The notes under the pieces are model-generated. The model had not been told where the DNA came from. It saw nothing but the letters and a program-made list of their open reading frames with translations, and did not search any database. Below, in pieces: positions 11,932 to 24,159 of a stretch of 64,000 nt of DNA (positions are counted from its first letter, which is position 1; each line of letters begins with the position of its first letter). The position numbers and the translations under genes were made by a program. Source of the DNA: Cymodocea nodosa (lineage: Eukaryota; Streptophyta; Magnoliopsida; Alismatales; Cymodoceaceae); assembly GCA_036874045.1 (NCBI GenBank), contig CM072336.1, forward strand, positions 1,818,001 through 1,882,000. The letters are read 5' to 3'.

Positions 11932-13524
11932 ATGAGACTGCTCAGGGTTCTCTCCACCACCACCGTTGCAGCCAACGCTGCTTCTCCTTGTCGCCGGAAC
12001 GTCCAGCATTTCTGCACCAATTTTACAAGCCCCAGGACACGTAGCCAGCATTTACATCCACTGGAAAGGCTTGCGGTCGATGGGCTGAGCCGTAACAAGT
12101 TCACATTCCGAGACGCGCTCCACTTGTTCGACAGATTGCTCCTTGCGAAGAACCCGACCCCGCGGATCTTCGCCTTCAACGTCTTGCTCTGTTTTGTCGT
12201 CCGGTCTGGTCGCTATGATTTGGCACTTGACATGTATCGGCGGCTCATGAGAACAGCGCTGGTCACTCCCAGCCTCCACACTCATGGTATTCTAGTCAAT
12301 TGCTGCTGCCGCATGAGTCTTGTGGACTGGGCGTTCGTCGTGTTCTCCGATATGATCAAGCGGGGGTGTCGGCCCAACAATGCGATCTTCTCGGCTGTGA
12401 TCGATGGGCTTTGCTCCGCCGACAGGATTCCTGAAGCGATGGGGTTGTTCACGAGGATGTTGCCGGTGGTGGGTTGCGTTCCAGATGTGATCACCTACAC
12501 GGCACTCATGGGCTGTGCCTTCCGGAATGGGCTGGCAGACGTTGGAGTTGCGTTGTTTGGTGTAATGCTTAAGAGAGGATGTGCCCCGAACGATGTGACT
12601 TTGAACGTGATGCTGCATGGGTTCTGCATCGCACGACGGATACGCGATGCTGCGATGTTGTTTGGGAGAATGCCTGCGATGGGGTATCGCCAGGATGTCG
12701 TGTCTTATGGTACTCTGGTCAATTGTTTCTGCATCATCGATAGAGTGGATTTGGGATTTGGATTGTTTTGCGATTTGCTAAAACAAGGATGCCATCCCGA
12801 CCAGACCATCTTGACAGCATTGTTCAATGGACTTCGAAGGGTGGGTAGGATTGCCGATGCCGTGGCGTTGTACGAGAGAATGCCGAAGATGGGAATTCGG
12901 CGTGACGCTGTCGTGTATAATTCTCTTATTGGATGTCTTGGAGTTATGGATCGAGTCGAATTGGCATTCGGATTCTTCTGCGACATGTTGAAACGAGGTT
13001 TTTCTCCTACCACGGTCACTTGGAATTCTCTTGTTAATGGACTCTGTGTTGGGAACAGGATTATGGAGGCTGCTACGATGGTTGAGAGGATGCAGGAGAT
13101 GATGGGTTGGCCGCAGAACGTCGTCACTTATAATACCCTTGTTAAGGGTCTCTGCAGAACTGGGAATGTTGCCATGGCCCTTGTCTTGATGAGAGAGATG
13201 TTGAAGTCTGAAAGCTGTTCAAGACCTGACGTGATCACCTACACCACCATCATCAACTCCCTTTGCAAACAGGGATGCACGGGCGAGGCGACGAAACTGG
13301 TGGAGGAAATGAAAGCCGAAGGGATCTCGCCAAATGCGGCCACATACAGATCTCTTATTCGCGGTTATTTACAGTCAGGTAATTCCCAAGAAGCCGTTAG
13401 AGTTCTTGATGAAAAATGTGCCCAAGTTCCTAGGCCAGATCAAGTCAATCTGGGAATGGGATCAACTCACTCGTCCCGTATCAAGTCAACTGTCGAAATT
13501 TTTGGAACCACTGTTTCAGCATAG
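11932..13524 (+). CDS. P-type PPR protein, RFL-like organelle RNA-binding protein
   Basis: Intronless 530-residue protein. Residues 1-35 are rich in Arg, Ser, Thr and Ala and almost free of acidic residues, as in a mitochondrial presequence, which supports the start at 11932. From about residue 45 on, some twelve 35-residue P-class PPR motifs follow, with cores such as GILVNCCCRM, AVIDGLCSADRI, VITYTALMGC, VVSYGTLVNCFC and VVTYNTLVKGLCR. The layout, with a region like LSRNKFTFRDALHLFDRLL before the repeats, resembles the restorer-of-fertility-like (RFL) group, whose members bind mitochondrial transcripts. RFL membership is only a resemblance. There is no E/DYW tail. The last repeats are followed by a short unrelated C-terminus. 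The large reverse-strand ORFs here are shadows of the repeats. Confidence 0.88.
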   Translation: MRLLRVLSTTTVAANAASPCRRNVQHFCTNFTSPRTRSQHLHPLERLAVDGLSRNKFTFRDALHLFDRLLLAKNPTPRIFAFNVLLCFVVRSGRYDLALDMYRRLMRTALVTPSLHTHGILVNCCCRMSLVDWAFVVFSDMIKRGCRPNNAIFSAVIDGLCSADRIPEAMGLFTRMLPVVGCVPDVITYTALMGCAFRNGLADVGVALFGVMLKRGCAPNDVTLNVMLHGFCIARRIRDAAMLFGRMPAMGYRQDVVSYGTLVNCFCIIDRVDLGFGLFCDLLKQGCHPDQTILTALFNGLRRVGRIADAVALYERMPKMGIRRDAVVYNSLIGCLGVMDRVELAFGFFCDMLKRGFSPTTVTWNSLVNGLCVGNRIMEAATMVERMQEMMGWPQNVVTYNTLVKGLCRTGNVAMALVLMREMLKSESCSRPDVITYTTIINSLCKQGCTGEATKLVEEMKAEGISPNAATYRSLIRGYLQSGNSQEAVRVLDEKCAQVPRPDQVNLGMGSTHSSRIKSTVEIFGTTVSA

Positions 13525-14088
13525 TGCATTGTATATCATTTTTGAAATTGGTATGATGTAGACACGCGTGATTTCCCTACAATTCTCTTTTACACGCGAC
13601 GATCCATGATCACCGGTGATATCATCATGTTCACGACGTTTTATACAAAATTCCTGCACAGGCAGCGTCAAGACAATTTAACTTTTCTTCACTTTCATTT
13701 CTTCCAGATTAGATCATAGATCTCACCGTAAATAATACAAAGACTAAATTCAGATTTCAGGTTCTTCCTTCAACAATGGTACAACAGTTACACGTAAGAT
13801 GGCTACAACCTATATTTTCTGAATTGTACAACACAAATGATGTCAGAATAAATTTCACAGGTTAGAAAAAAACCTGCTGCTCTAGTACTAAACATTGCTG
13901 AATTCGGAAACCCTGAATTTCATGGCCAGTAAGTTCTTGTTCCTCGGATCTTCTACGAAATGCATTGGTACTGAGTAGCTGTTACAGTCTATTTGAAGTG
14001 ATCAAGAAAAAGCAGCAGTCTTGTTTCCACTTCATTACACACTGCTGTACGAGTAAATAATAAGATATCTGCAAAGAGGAACTGCAGA
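13525..14088. other. Convergent intergenic spacer
   Basis: Holds the 3' ends of the PPR gene (+) and the CRK gene (minus). No further gene or repeat is seen. Confidence 0.5.
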
Positions 14089-17000
14089 TTACTGTGCTTT
14101 GGCCAAGATGCGATTCGAAACACCATGCAGCAACTTGACAAATCCAAGGAAGCTCAATTTCCCATCAGTATGCCGGATCCAATCGTGGAGGACCGTGTGA
14201 ATAGGGACTGAAGGGCTGAGTCCCAATTCCTGAAAACAACGTAAAGCGGCATAGTAGCAATTAACTTTTTTGCAGGCTGGTCAGTACTGATTGACCACGA
14301 AGCACAATCGATGCATATCATATCCACACTTCCAATTAAATATTATCAAAATTTAACCATCAAACATCTTGAGAAATATGACATACCGATGCCAGCTCAT
14401 CAATGACAATGGCTCTGTTACCATCCTTCTCAAAAATTTCATAGGCACATCGAGCATGTTGTTCCCATCTTTCCAGACCTTCTAGCTGATGCACGTTTAA
14501 TGTGGCCGCACAGAATTCGTTGAAGTCCATCTTTCTGTACTGTAGAGCACTAAGCTGTGGAAACCAGGGAAATTTCAGGTAAAATACTCGTACAAATATA
14601 AAGCGAGGGGCAGGCAATTGAGAAAACACAAAAGAGAATTTGAATCTGCAGAAAGGAAATTGCATAAGTAACAATCACCGATATAAGAAGATCATGAACA
14701 CGAGAATCCTTCATTGCGTCTGTTGTATTTTTCACCACAGCCTAGCCAGAGAACAAGAGAACAGATGATTTAGGATGTGCTTCTTTAAGTCTAAAATATC
14801 TGTATGATTGACCAAATACAAACCGCTTTGATGTTTTCAAGAGTGATATAACCATGAATATTTGGCTCGAGTAGTGCAAACTGCTCCTTCAGATAAAACA
14901 GCTCGTCCACAGTCGAAGTTTTTGAAAGTGCCTGATGAAAAAGACATACATACCATTACACCAGTAGATGGTGCAATACAATTGAGTTGTGCAAAGACAA
15001 CAAACCAATGCACCTCATTGAAAGAATAGGTTTTGTTTGTTGGTCTTTGCTATATATGGTCATATATGATGATCTTTTACTCTTCGTTCATAATGAACAT
15101 AATATTGATGATTTCCATTTGAAGTATTATTGCACAAAAGAGAAAACATTTGACAAGAACACACTCATAATCATTGATATCATGATTAACAAAGAGGAAC
15201 TACAGGAATAGCACGGGCTAAATTGCTTGCCAATGTTCGGTGAAACTGAAATACCTTGGTTCCTAAACATTTTTTGCTTTGAAAACTGTTGCTAGGTTCT
15301 TATTCAAAGTCTTTAGAAAAATGCCAACGTATTTAGCACAAAAAATTGATAGAAATATATAGAATAAAATGACTCATGTGACCGATCCCACATGGTACAA
15401 TTAAGACATGAATTGTTATTGTATTTAGCACAAAATTACTCAAATGCGAAAGAACACTAAATTGTAGTTCCATGTTCCATTAGTTTAAAAAACAAACTGG
15501 TGGATCAACCACTTCATATCAACCCATTGGGTTTTTATGGTTGGACCATTTCTTTTCATGTGGTCAAAACATGATTTAGATAAGTGACATAACAAATGGT
15601 TAAACCTTGTTTGAACCAATTTACACAAATTGCGTTGGAATGAGTTTTAAATCCATGTTGTGATTGTATATTATCTACTCAATGATGAACTTTGAGTTGA
15701 CAAATTTTTCAGAGTCCCAAATACTCACCCTTAAGGCAGATTTACGCAAAGATGAAGATCTCATGTAAACCTTCATGAGCCTGAATATAAGAATATCTAG
15801 AGGAACTTTGGATTCATTATGATTTCTAATCCAAGGATGGCCTGCATAAAATGAATTTATAAATATCCAAGAGACAGGGGAGAAAATAAAAAAGCAAGAG
15901 AAAAGAGCACTAACTTAGGGCCTGAGCAGCAGACATTCTCCGTCGTGGGTCTTTACTCAACAAGCGTTTGACAAAATCTTTTGCATGTGGTGACAGAGAA
16001 GGCCATGGAGGCTCATCAAAACTTGGATCTGCTTTAAGGACAGCCCTGAAGATGCCGGATTCAGTTCTGGCCCAAAATGGACGGCTTCCACATAAAAGAA
16101 TATAAGCAATCACTCCAATGCTCCATACATCTGCCTCTGTACTGTAAGACCTATACAGTACTTCAGGTGCTACATAATAGGCACTTCCCACAATATCGTT
16201 TAGCCTTTCATCTGGAAAAAAAGAGAGGTTAGGTTCTATCTTTGACATTTAGGAAATAAATATCTTTAAATGCTGGAGGAGAAAATCTGCCTATAGAGAC
16301 AAACCTGGCCTAACAAAATCTGATAAACCAAAATCAATGACTTTAAGCTGAGAATTCTCATCTTTGGATGTAAAGAGGAAATTCTGAACAAGATAAGCAG
16401 ATGTTAGGGAATATGTCAAAGAAATCCACCAACTAAATGATGATAAACATCCTTTGAGCAGCTAAAACAAATAAAGAACCACAATTATGCACCGAAACAG
16501 ATTATCAACCATCTCTGGTTTTCAACATAAGTCACAGCAGGCTCTTCCATGAAATAGGAGAAGTTGAATAAAAACACTTACACATAGAAATCCCGCAATA
16601 ATCATACCTCAGGTTTAAGGTCACGGTGAATCACACCCTGTAGATGACAAAAAGCAACGACACTTAGTATTTGTACCATGACTCCTTTAGCATCATCTTC
16701 AGAATATCTTCCACCCCTGTTACAGGATCAGCATGTGAATAAATTATAAACTATAAACACAACATAAAAGCTCCAGACCAAAACATCAGAGTCAAAGAAT
16801 GCCGTTATGGTTAAGACAAGGTTCAGAAATGATAACCACCTTGAAAGTATCCTGTCTAAGAGCTCTCCTCCTTCACATAACCTGATACACCACAAAAGTA
16901 TGAGAATATAAACTATAAGGAATTAACATCAATGCAGAACATGTTGAATTAAAAAATTCAGAATATCACTGTGACAGCATCAATTGTGATGGCATAAAGA

Positions 17001-19314
17001 AAAATATAACTAGATTATGCAGATGCCTGCCAGCCCAAAACAGATTGGTTAAATTATTACCATAGATGTGATGATAAGTGCTAACAAGGAAAAAACTGTA
17101 AAAATAGATATAGTGAGGGTATCTAAGTATGAAAACACAAAGAAAGATAATATTTGAACATATTATAAAAAAATGACCATCCTTCCAAGGATCTCGTGAG
17201 AAAGGCATGATGATTGCCAATGTGGATACAAAAAAGAACGTTGCAAGGGGGTTTTACTAATGGTCTAATTTTAAACTTCATGCCTATATTGATTTCAAAA
17301 GGACCAGTGTCTCTTGGACATGATTTTAGCATATGGATTTTGGTTATTCTCATGTGAAATTCCATTTCACTTCATCACAACTAGAACATTCAGTTTAATA
17401 CTTAATGTTGAGATGATACCAGTTCGGTGAAAAAAGCCCCAAGAAATAGGGAGAGTATGACCATGTCATTTTTAACGTATCACTGCCTGATTAGGCTAGA
17501 ACTTACTCCATTACAATGTATACATTATCGCTATCTTCATGAGCATCATAAATTTGGACCAGATTATTATGTCCTGCAAGAGCCTTCAAAATCTTCACTT
17601 CACGTCTAACATCCTCAATAGCTATTACTGTTGTCATCTGCCAAAAAAGGTAAGACCCAATGAGCTAAACAAATTCAGTGAAATGGAAGTGATACTTCTA
17701 TTTACAATAACAAAATATTCTCATAAGAAATGTGGTTTGGGAACATGAATACATATTCAGTGAAATGAGAATATGTCAACTATAAAATAGAATCTTGCTG
17801 CTTCACTGGAATAAGAGAAGATCCTCTTTGTAGGTTGTGACATTTGCGACTGACAACCAAAAACAATCAATGCATCGATCTCATTATGTAGGTTCAGCAA
17901 TGATCACTCGACACTGATCAAATAAAGGTGATACATGATAATTGTGCATGTATATTTCGAGGACTTGCACAAAACACCGCAACCCTTAAAATGGAAATTG
18001 CTAAATCCAATATATAGCATACTTCCGTTTAAATAGTTAGGAATACTGTAGGAAAAATAAGCTATTTTAAGATAAAAACCACCTCAAAAAGACTTGAAAG
18101 GTACATGAGTGGCAATTGAAAAGTTAAGCTATTTGCATTATATAATTGTTATATAGTTATTGATAAGGAAAGTGGCAACAAATTAGTTAAAGCTCAACAA
18201 GGGTTTTACTATTGTAAGGTAATTCTGTCATATTCCAGAACATTTTCCACAGTAAAGGGCAAGTTATATTACAAGAAAAGTGCCAAATCAAAATTGATAA
18301 CGCGAATGCAAAAGAGAAGTGGCTTCCAGAAGAGAAAATAACTAGCACTCTTTCATTAGAGCGTCATGTTAGGACCTTGAGCTAGGAAAAATGAAGATTT
18401 TAGAACACACAATTCACTGATCCTACAGGAGTTCCACGGTAAGAAATGGGTGTCAGTCCAACCGATGTTAAAAATTTTTACTAAAAATCACGTAGAAAAT
18501 GCTAGCCGTTGACGAGCTTAGTTACTGAACGAAGCTGCATTACACCATGGAGATGTAAGAAGCGGTGGATTAAATCGAAAATGAGAGAAAAATGTTTGTT
18601 TTGCATACTTGACTCCTGACAAGCCCAATTAAGAGTAAGGAACGCTTCTACAGACTAGACGGCAGAAGAAAAAAAAAACGGAAAACAGGCGAGCGAGTAA
18701 GAGAGAGAGAAGTGAGAAGTTTGGACCTTAGCCTTGGGAATAACCTTGACAGCAACCTGCTGCCCCTTGCGATCTCCCTTCTTGAACCTGGCCGAGCAAG
18801 TATAGCCAAAATGCCCCCTTCCAACCTCCTCCCCAACCTCATACTTCCCCTCGAACCCCTTCGAGAAGCCAAAGCTCTTATCCAACCCGACCCCGGCAAC
18901 CACCTCCCCGTCCTCCGGTATGGCCGCCTCGTTGGGTTTCACCGACCCGTGCCTCCGAGCTAGCACGGCTCTTATATGCTTCGCCGGGGACGGCGGCGGA
19001 AACGGCCTTTTGAAAAACCTATTCGGCGTGGCTGTGTTCGACTTCGACACCCTTCCGGCTGGCGCCGGCGACTTCTTGGACGAGAACAGGCTGTGCCGCG
19101 GACTTGGAGTGTAGAAGGGAACGAATGGCGAGGCCCAGGCGCTGGAACGCCCTTTCTCCTCCACCACCACCTCAACCTCCAGCTTCTCCTCCCTCTTCGG
19201 TGTGGCAGTCCTGCTCTTGGCCCTCGCCGGGCTCTCGCCACGCGGCATCTGCCGATCTGGAGTGGCGTCGCAGGAGCTGGGGCTGAGGACGGGCTTGCCA
19301 TAGCAACCCCCCAT
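14089..19314 (-). CDS. CRK: CDPK-related protein kinase (CRK)
   Basis: Eleven exons, in transcription order: 19314-18727, 17637-17507, 16881-16840, 16716-16608, 16383-16305, 16211-15915, 15841-15729, 14931-14824, 14741-14679, 14554-14387, 14229-14089. All junctions are GT-AG and keep the frame, giving 612 residues, normal for CRKs. The N-terminus MGGCYGKPV carries Gly2 (N-myristoylation) and Cys4 (palmitoylation), so a membrane-anchored Ser/Thr kinase is expected. A Pro/Ser-rich variable region (to about residue 145) precedes the kinase domain: GRGHFG loop, VAVKV lysine, HRDLKP near 284, DFG near 307, [11 protein letters not shown]. The C-terminal part ([20 protein letters not shown]) is the degenerate EF-hand region that separates CRKs from calcium-binding CDPKs. 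The start at 19314 was chosen because it creates the acylation motif. An in-frame ATG lies 21 codons upstream. The leader contains AGGGTTT. Confidence 0.93.
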
Positions 19315-21444
19315 GGTCGATCGATCTGCAGAAGGAGATGGGAGAGAAGTGCAGAAATCTCCGGGAAACCTAAGCAAACCCTAGATCATGGCATGACATT
19401 GCGTTCCCTTTCCTCCGACACTCGTTCACCCCTGCCATTTCTTGATCTCGCCGTCACCAGGATCAGTGCTACTGCCACGGAGTGGAAACCACTGACAGAG
19501 CTTTTGGGGAATACCGGGGTGATACAGGATATAGAGGATGTTTGTGAGGGTAGAAAAGGAAATTCATGTGCTCACTCATATAACAATTGATTACGGATGA
19601 GAGAAAATACAGATTTTTTTTTTTTGGTAACGATGGATTTTTCTTGGGTTAGGAAAAAAAAATATTATTGTTTTAAATTAATTAAATTATTATAGTTAAC
19701 TGTGGTAAATCTTTTAATTAAAAGCAACAATACTTGTAATTTTATCAAGATTTGAATATTGATAAATATAAAAATATTTTCCATTATCAAAGAAAGCTAA
19801 TCAAGCTCGCATAAACCACTATTATTTTAAAACTATAATAGTCTCCTTTAACTTATAAAATTTTAAATCCTAAATCTTAATAACGATACTCCCAATTTTG
19901 CATTAATGGTTAGATCTTCGTAAATATAAAAATAATTATTTTATATAAAAAATGTCTTCTTGACTTGTATTTTTTTTTTTTTAAAGAAGTACCGATCTCA
20001 GTAAAAATACCATTATTGTAAAAAAGTACCAAAAATGAAAAAACTAAAGAGAAAACAATCTCCGGACTGTATAAATAAATAGATGGCACGTGGACGGTGG
20101 GGTCCACCTTTTCGTTTACTGGAGTTTGCCCATCTTGGACGCAAGGACAGTATTCTATGGTTATCTTCTCCCGTAAATTCTTAACACCGGTACGTTTGTT
20201 ATCTTCGCTCTTTTTTTTCCAAGTATCATTTCGATCCAAAAGCTTCCGAATTATGATTTTAATCGATGAAAAATTAAGTTTTATTACTCTAGTACACGAT
20301 GACGTGTAATTATCTTCGTTCATTAAACTTGAAAGTTCCTACTTTCTTAAAAAAAAAACTTGGAAATCCTTGCCTGACCTATCGCCCATGTGTCATAGAA
20401 CAATGTACGGTAGACCGTCAGATTGCATTCTAAATCAACGCGAAAATGGTGCAAAAATTTTATCGACAGAAGAAAAAAGACGAGATGAATTAAGCATGCA
20501 TAACAAGCATTCATTGCAATTAACAAATTAAACATTAAACTTTATTCATGTAATAATTGGTGCAAATTAAGCATCTACTGTTGCAATCATTGCAGGCACT
20601 GTTTGTTCAAATGGCCACTGGACTTCCTTGATGGTCATGCTTCCTAGAAAAAATTGTAAAAGCCAATTACCTGGGATATATATATATATATATGTATATG
20701 CTCAATTTGTGTATAGATAGAATAATTAATTCAAAAGAACAGCAATTTTAATTTAGACAGGGATGTTAGAAAACGATCGATTATGAGATCCAAATTCCTC
20801 AAAGTTTTATGGCAGACAAAAGAAAGGAAGACGTGCACTTTTGCTCTTCTCGTCAACACGACAAACAGTTGAAGTAGAGCTATCCAGCACCACCACCTCC
20901 ATCATCCTCACTTTCTTGCATCGATCCTGCCATGTTCCATAAACGAACCCAGAACACTTTTTGTCCAGGGATTTTCTCAATGTGTTAGACTGTCAATAAG
21001 ATCATGATCATCTGCTGGTCTGGTAACTAAAGAGGTGAAAATGCATAAGTATACCCATAGCTCAATTAACAATCCAACCTCTCCATCTTTGGTCTTACCT
21101 GGAGCAGATGATGGAATTGTGTCGATTCCAACTTGATACAAGGTACTAATCCTACTTCTGGCTAAACGAAGAGGGAAACACCGCATGATCTACCAAGGAA
21201 ATCAAATCTTCAACTTAAGTAAATAACGACTGAAATGTACAGACACGGAAATGTGTTTTGAAGTTTATTAACAAGCTCCGCAGATTAAGTTATCCTTAAC
21301 ATCATAAATTATCCTTTTTCTTCTAACAACACACGTAGGTATTATTAATAAATAATTAGAAGTAATTAAATTCATTAAGATTACATTATTTTATATTTTT
21401 TACTAAATTTTAATGATCACATCTGTCTTGTCAATTAAAAAAAA
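19315..21444. other. CRK upstream region and intergenic DNA
   Basis: About 300 bases of moderately GC-rich DNA upstream of the CRK start are probably leader and promoter. The remainder is AT-rich, with poly-A/T tracts and a TA microsatellite at 20678-20692. An exon-like piece on the minus strand near 21193-21115 (acceptor GGTAG, donor CAG-GTAAGA) and a short ORF around 20950-20870 are noted, but no gene can be built from them. Confidence 0.35.
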
Positions 21445-21449
21445 AGAAA

Positions 21450-21640
21450 ACCACACCTCAGTGGTGGTGTGGACTACATCCTTCGACGCAAGTTCGAATC
21501 TCGTACTTCTCGACCGCTGGTTTCGAACGTTCGATAGCTTCGCATTTCAAAAAAAATTACAGAAAACCAAGTATTTCTATTTTAACAAATTACATTTCAG
21601 CCGCCAATGCCGGTGCACATGTTTTTTTTAAAAAAAAAAA
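21450..21640 (+). mobile_element. Possible tRNA-derived SINE remnant
   Basis: A CTCAGTGGTGGTGTGGAC segment (box A-like) lies about 35 bases before GCAAGTTCGAATCTCG (box B-like), the arrangement of a tRNA-derived pol III promoter. Downstream are short A-rich tracts (21547-21554 and 21625-21641). No clear target-site duplication was identified, so this is tentative. Confidence 0.35.
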
Positions 21641-21861
21641 AATTCGAGACGCACTTGTGTGCAAATTAACAACTCGACATGGACGGTTAGCTTATTTTTT
21701 TAAAAAAATAATCTTGACACTACAATTAATGAGACGCTGCTGCATGATTTACGAGAAGCGAATTTTTTTTTTTTTTCTGGCACGAAGTGAGAAGCGATTT
21801 CGAAAAAAAAAGACATTATTAAAAAAAAGAAAGAGAGAGAGAGAGAGAGAGCACAGATGGA

Positions 21862-23419
21862 CTAGCAATATCCCACCCCAAATCCTATGCGTTTGATGCG
21901 AAGATCGTGAACAACCTCCATCCCCTTCAGCTGCTGATTCCCGATTATGCCCACGGAGGTGTCCGCCTGGTTCCCGGCGAAGGCCAGGCAGACGTGGGAG
22001 CCGTCCGGCTGGTACATGGTGTTGGACGCGGTGAGCAGGATCTTCACACCACCCCCGAAGTGCAACACCACGGATGGTATCGTCACCATCGTCTTCCCGG
22101 TGACGTCGTAGCAAGTGTCGAGGATGCTTACCGCCGGAGAGAGCTGGTAGCTGGTCATTCCCTTCCGGAACGCCTTCCGAAGCGCATCGTAGGCATCAGG
22201 TGGAAGGCGAGTGATGACCGTGCCGGAATCTATGATCATCTCGGGGATGGAGAACACGGAGGGTGGAATGGACAGCAGCTTCCCGCCAACGCTGATCCCT
22301 ATCAGTTCCAGGGCGTAGAAGGTCTCGTCGTGTCGAGACGTTAGCATGGGCGTGTACGATATGGAATAAGTCTGAAGATGCTTCCGCCTGGCGCGGCCGA
22401 ACGTCAAATGACCGGTAGAGCCGGCACTCCTTGGAAGGCAGTAAGAGAAAACCCCTCCGTATTTCGCAGAAGCGGCTTGCGTCGCCAACGACAACGGCTT
22501 ACGGCCGAGACCGAACACCCCAGCCGTTCTACCGAAAAGCCCTTGGTTGGACTGTCCGCATCCAAATACAAACTTGGGGATGGCGTTCGTTGGCGTCAGA
22601 GTGAGCGTGTCTTGGCTCAGCGTCCCCACCGACGAGGACCGGTCCCCGTACAACACACCGTAGATGCAGCTTTTGTCGGTGCCACAGACGTGGACGCTCG
22701 GTAGCTTACACGTCGGAGATGAGCAGGGGACCTTCTTGAACGAAGAAGAGTTCGAGGGTTTGAACAGCGAGTCCTGCTGCGTGTAGCATCGGAGGCGCGA
22801 GCAAGGGTGGCACTGCACCCAGCACATGTTGCTGCCAGTGTCGAACACCACCGTCTGGGTCTGCCTCGGCGTGCCGAGTCCGACCGTCACGATGTAGTTG
22901 CCCGACCCCAACGCCGTTCCCTTTTGCACCGGTAGAGTACTACTTGCTTTGGAACTGTCGAAGGGGCTCGCTTGGGGAGCGACGTTCGAGAGTCTTCGGT
23001 GGAGGTTGTTCACCTTCATCTCGTCGTGCCGGAGGACCTCCCGGTAGTCCACCGTAAGATTGGTGCTGCCAAGAGGAGAGCATGGGCCATATGGATGTGC
23101 CACCTTCATGGAATCGCTTCCATGGCCTGCAACACATGAAGCTGATTGATTCAAGTATCTGATCGTGCCATTCCATATTTCTCAAGAAGATTCAAATATT
23201 CAGGATGTCTCTGTACCTTCTCACCGATTTCGATAGATAAAATACATATGATGACAAAATAAGAGCTAGATCCGATTGCTGACCTTTTGGAGATGAGCAG
23301 GTGGTTGGAGTTTGAAATCTACCAATGGTCAGCACATGAAAGCTTGGATCATCCGCACTCCCATGGACATGGAAGGTGAAGGAGAAGAGAAGAACAAGTA
23401 ACGAGAGGAGGGAAGACAT
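21862..23419 (-). CDS. Aspartic protease, AED1/CND41 type (nepenthesin-like)
   Basis: Two exons, 23419-23284 and 23126-21862, joined by a GT-AG intron in phase 1, give 466 residues. The first exon encodes a signal peptide (MSSLLSLLVLLFSFTFHVHG). A propeptide with the family motif HPYGPCSPL and LRHDEMKVNNLHRRLS leads to the mature A1 protease. The two catalytic aspartates are in VFDTGSNMCWVQC and IIDSGTVITRLPP. A Cys-rich nepenthesin insert follows the first. The ending RIGFGVGYC is typical. The closest family I recognise is At5g10770/AED1 and tobacco CND41, which are apoplastic or plastid proteases. The signal peptide favours secretion. A TATA-like CATAAAAGT on the minus strand near 23470-23462 lies ~45 bases before the start. 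A GA repeat (21831-21852) and long A runs follow the stop. Confidence 0.92.
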
Positions 23420-23460
23420 GGTGTGGTTGATGATTCGGTAATGTTACGCGACGCCTCCTC

Positions 23461-23470
23461 ACTTTTATGG
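23461..23470 (-). promoter_or_regulatory. TATA-like box of the AED1-type protease gene
   Basis: Minus-strand CCATAAAAGT about 45 bases upstream of the ATG at 23419. It implies a very short leader. Position and sequence only. Confidence 0.4.
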
Positions 23471-24159
23471 GCATCAACCATTGCCCGTACATTTCTTCGA
23501 GGCACGTGCTCTTGCATGTGCATTCCATCGTTTGACAGGTAAAAACACGTGAGAAGAATTCATTGTCAATAAAAGAAGTACTTCCGTGCTAGTGCCAAAT
23601 ACCATGTTAACGCTTATATTATCGTAAAAATACTTATTTACCGATATGTTCTCTTCCAAGTCAACTTTCGTTCGAAATGTCATTACACTCAGCTAGCTGA
23701 GGTAATCTAACGTCTAATTGAGTTGTTAGGTGTACTTACAGCTGTTTTTTTTGTCCTCTTTTCAGCTACTAAATTACCTCTTGTACGTACCTATCGGCGA
23801 ATAAAATAGAAGAAAAAGGGGCAGAGGATTAGATATATGGAGAGCAAAGGAAGATCAATGGTCAGGAGAGGAGAATGAGATTGGAAGAATACAAGGGTAA
23901 TTTAGTCATTTCACATGTAAAGATAGAAGTGTTAATCCTGATTAAGTCGAGCATAATAACAGAAAAGGCATTTAATTATAACATCTAATTTTACACGCAT
24001 GCATATATGTCCACTGCAATGGTCTTGCCAGTATAAGATACACTAATTTACCTTGGTGATCATTTGAACTTGTATGACTACCAAAGCGCAAATTAGCCAC
24101 TTAATTAACTAGTTTCCTAATCAAATCAGAGGACAATATTCATATATACATGCTCGTAT
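23471..24159. other. Intergenic, no gene recognised
   Basis: AT-biased spacer between the aspartic protease promoter and the 3' end of the first patatin-like gene. No feature beyond short shadow ORFs. Confidence 0.5.

Noticed and set aside
11691-12179. Minus-strand ORFs (162 and 104 codons) over the start of the second PPR gene
   Set aside because: Lie opposite GC-rich coding sequence, with no family signals.
12292-13127. Minus-strand ORFs (108 and 140 codons) within the second PPR gene
   Set aside because: Antisense shadows with PPR-derived periodicity.
18976-19590. 204-codon + strand ORF opposite CRK exon 1
   Set aside because: Arg/Pro-rich shadow of a GC-rich exon; the minus strand encodes a clear kinase.
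20870-21193. Exon-like pieces on the minus strand (donor CAG-GTAAGA near 21114)
   Set aside because: Only one convincing splice pair and no recognisable product; too little to call a gene.
21907-22704. + strand ORFs of 145 and 108 codons
   Set aside because: Antisense to the AED1-type protease.
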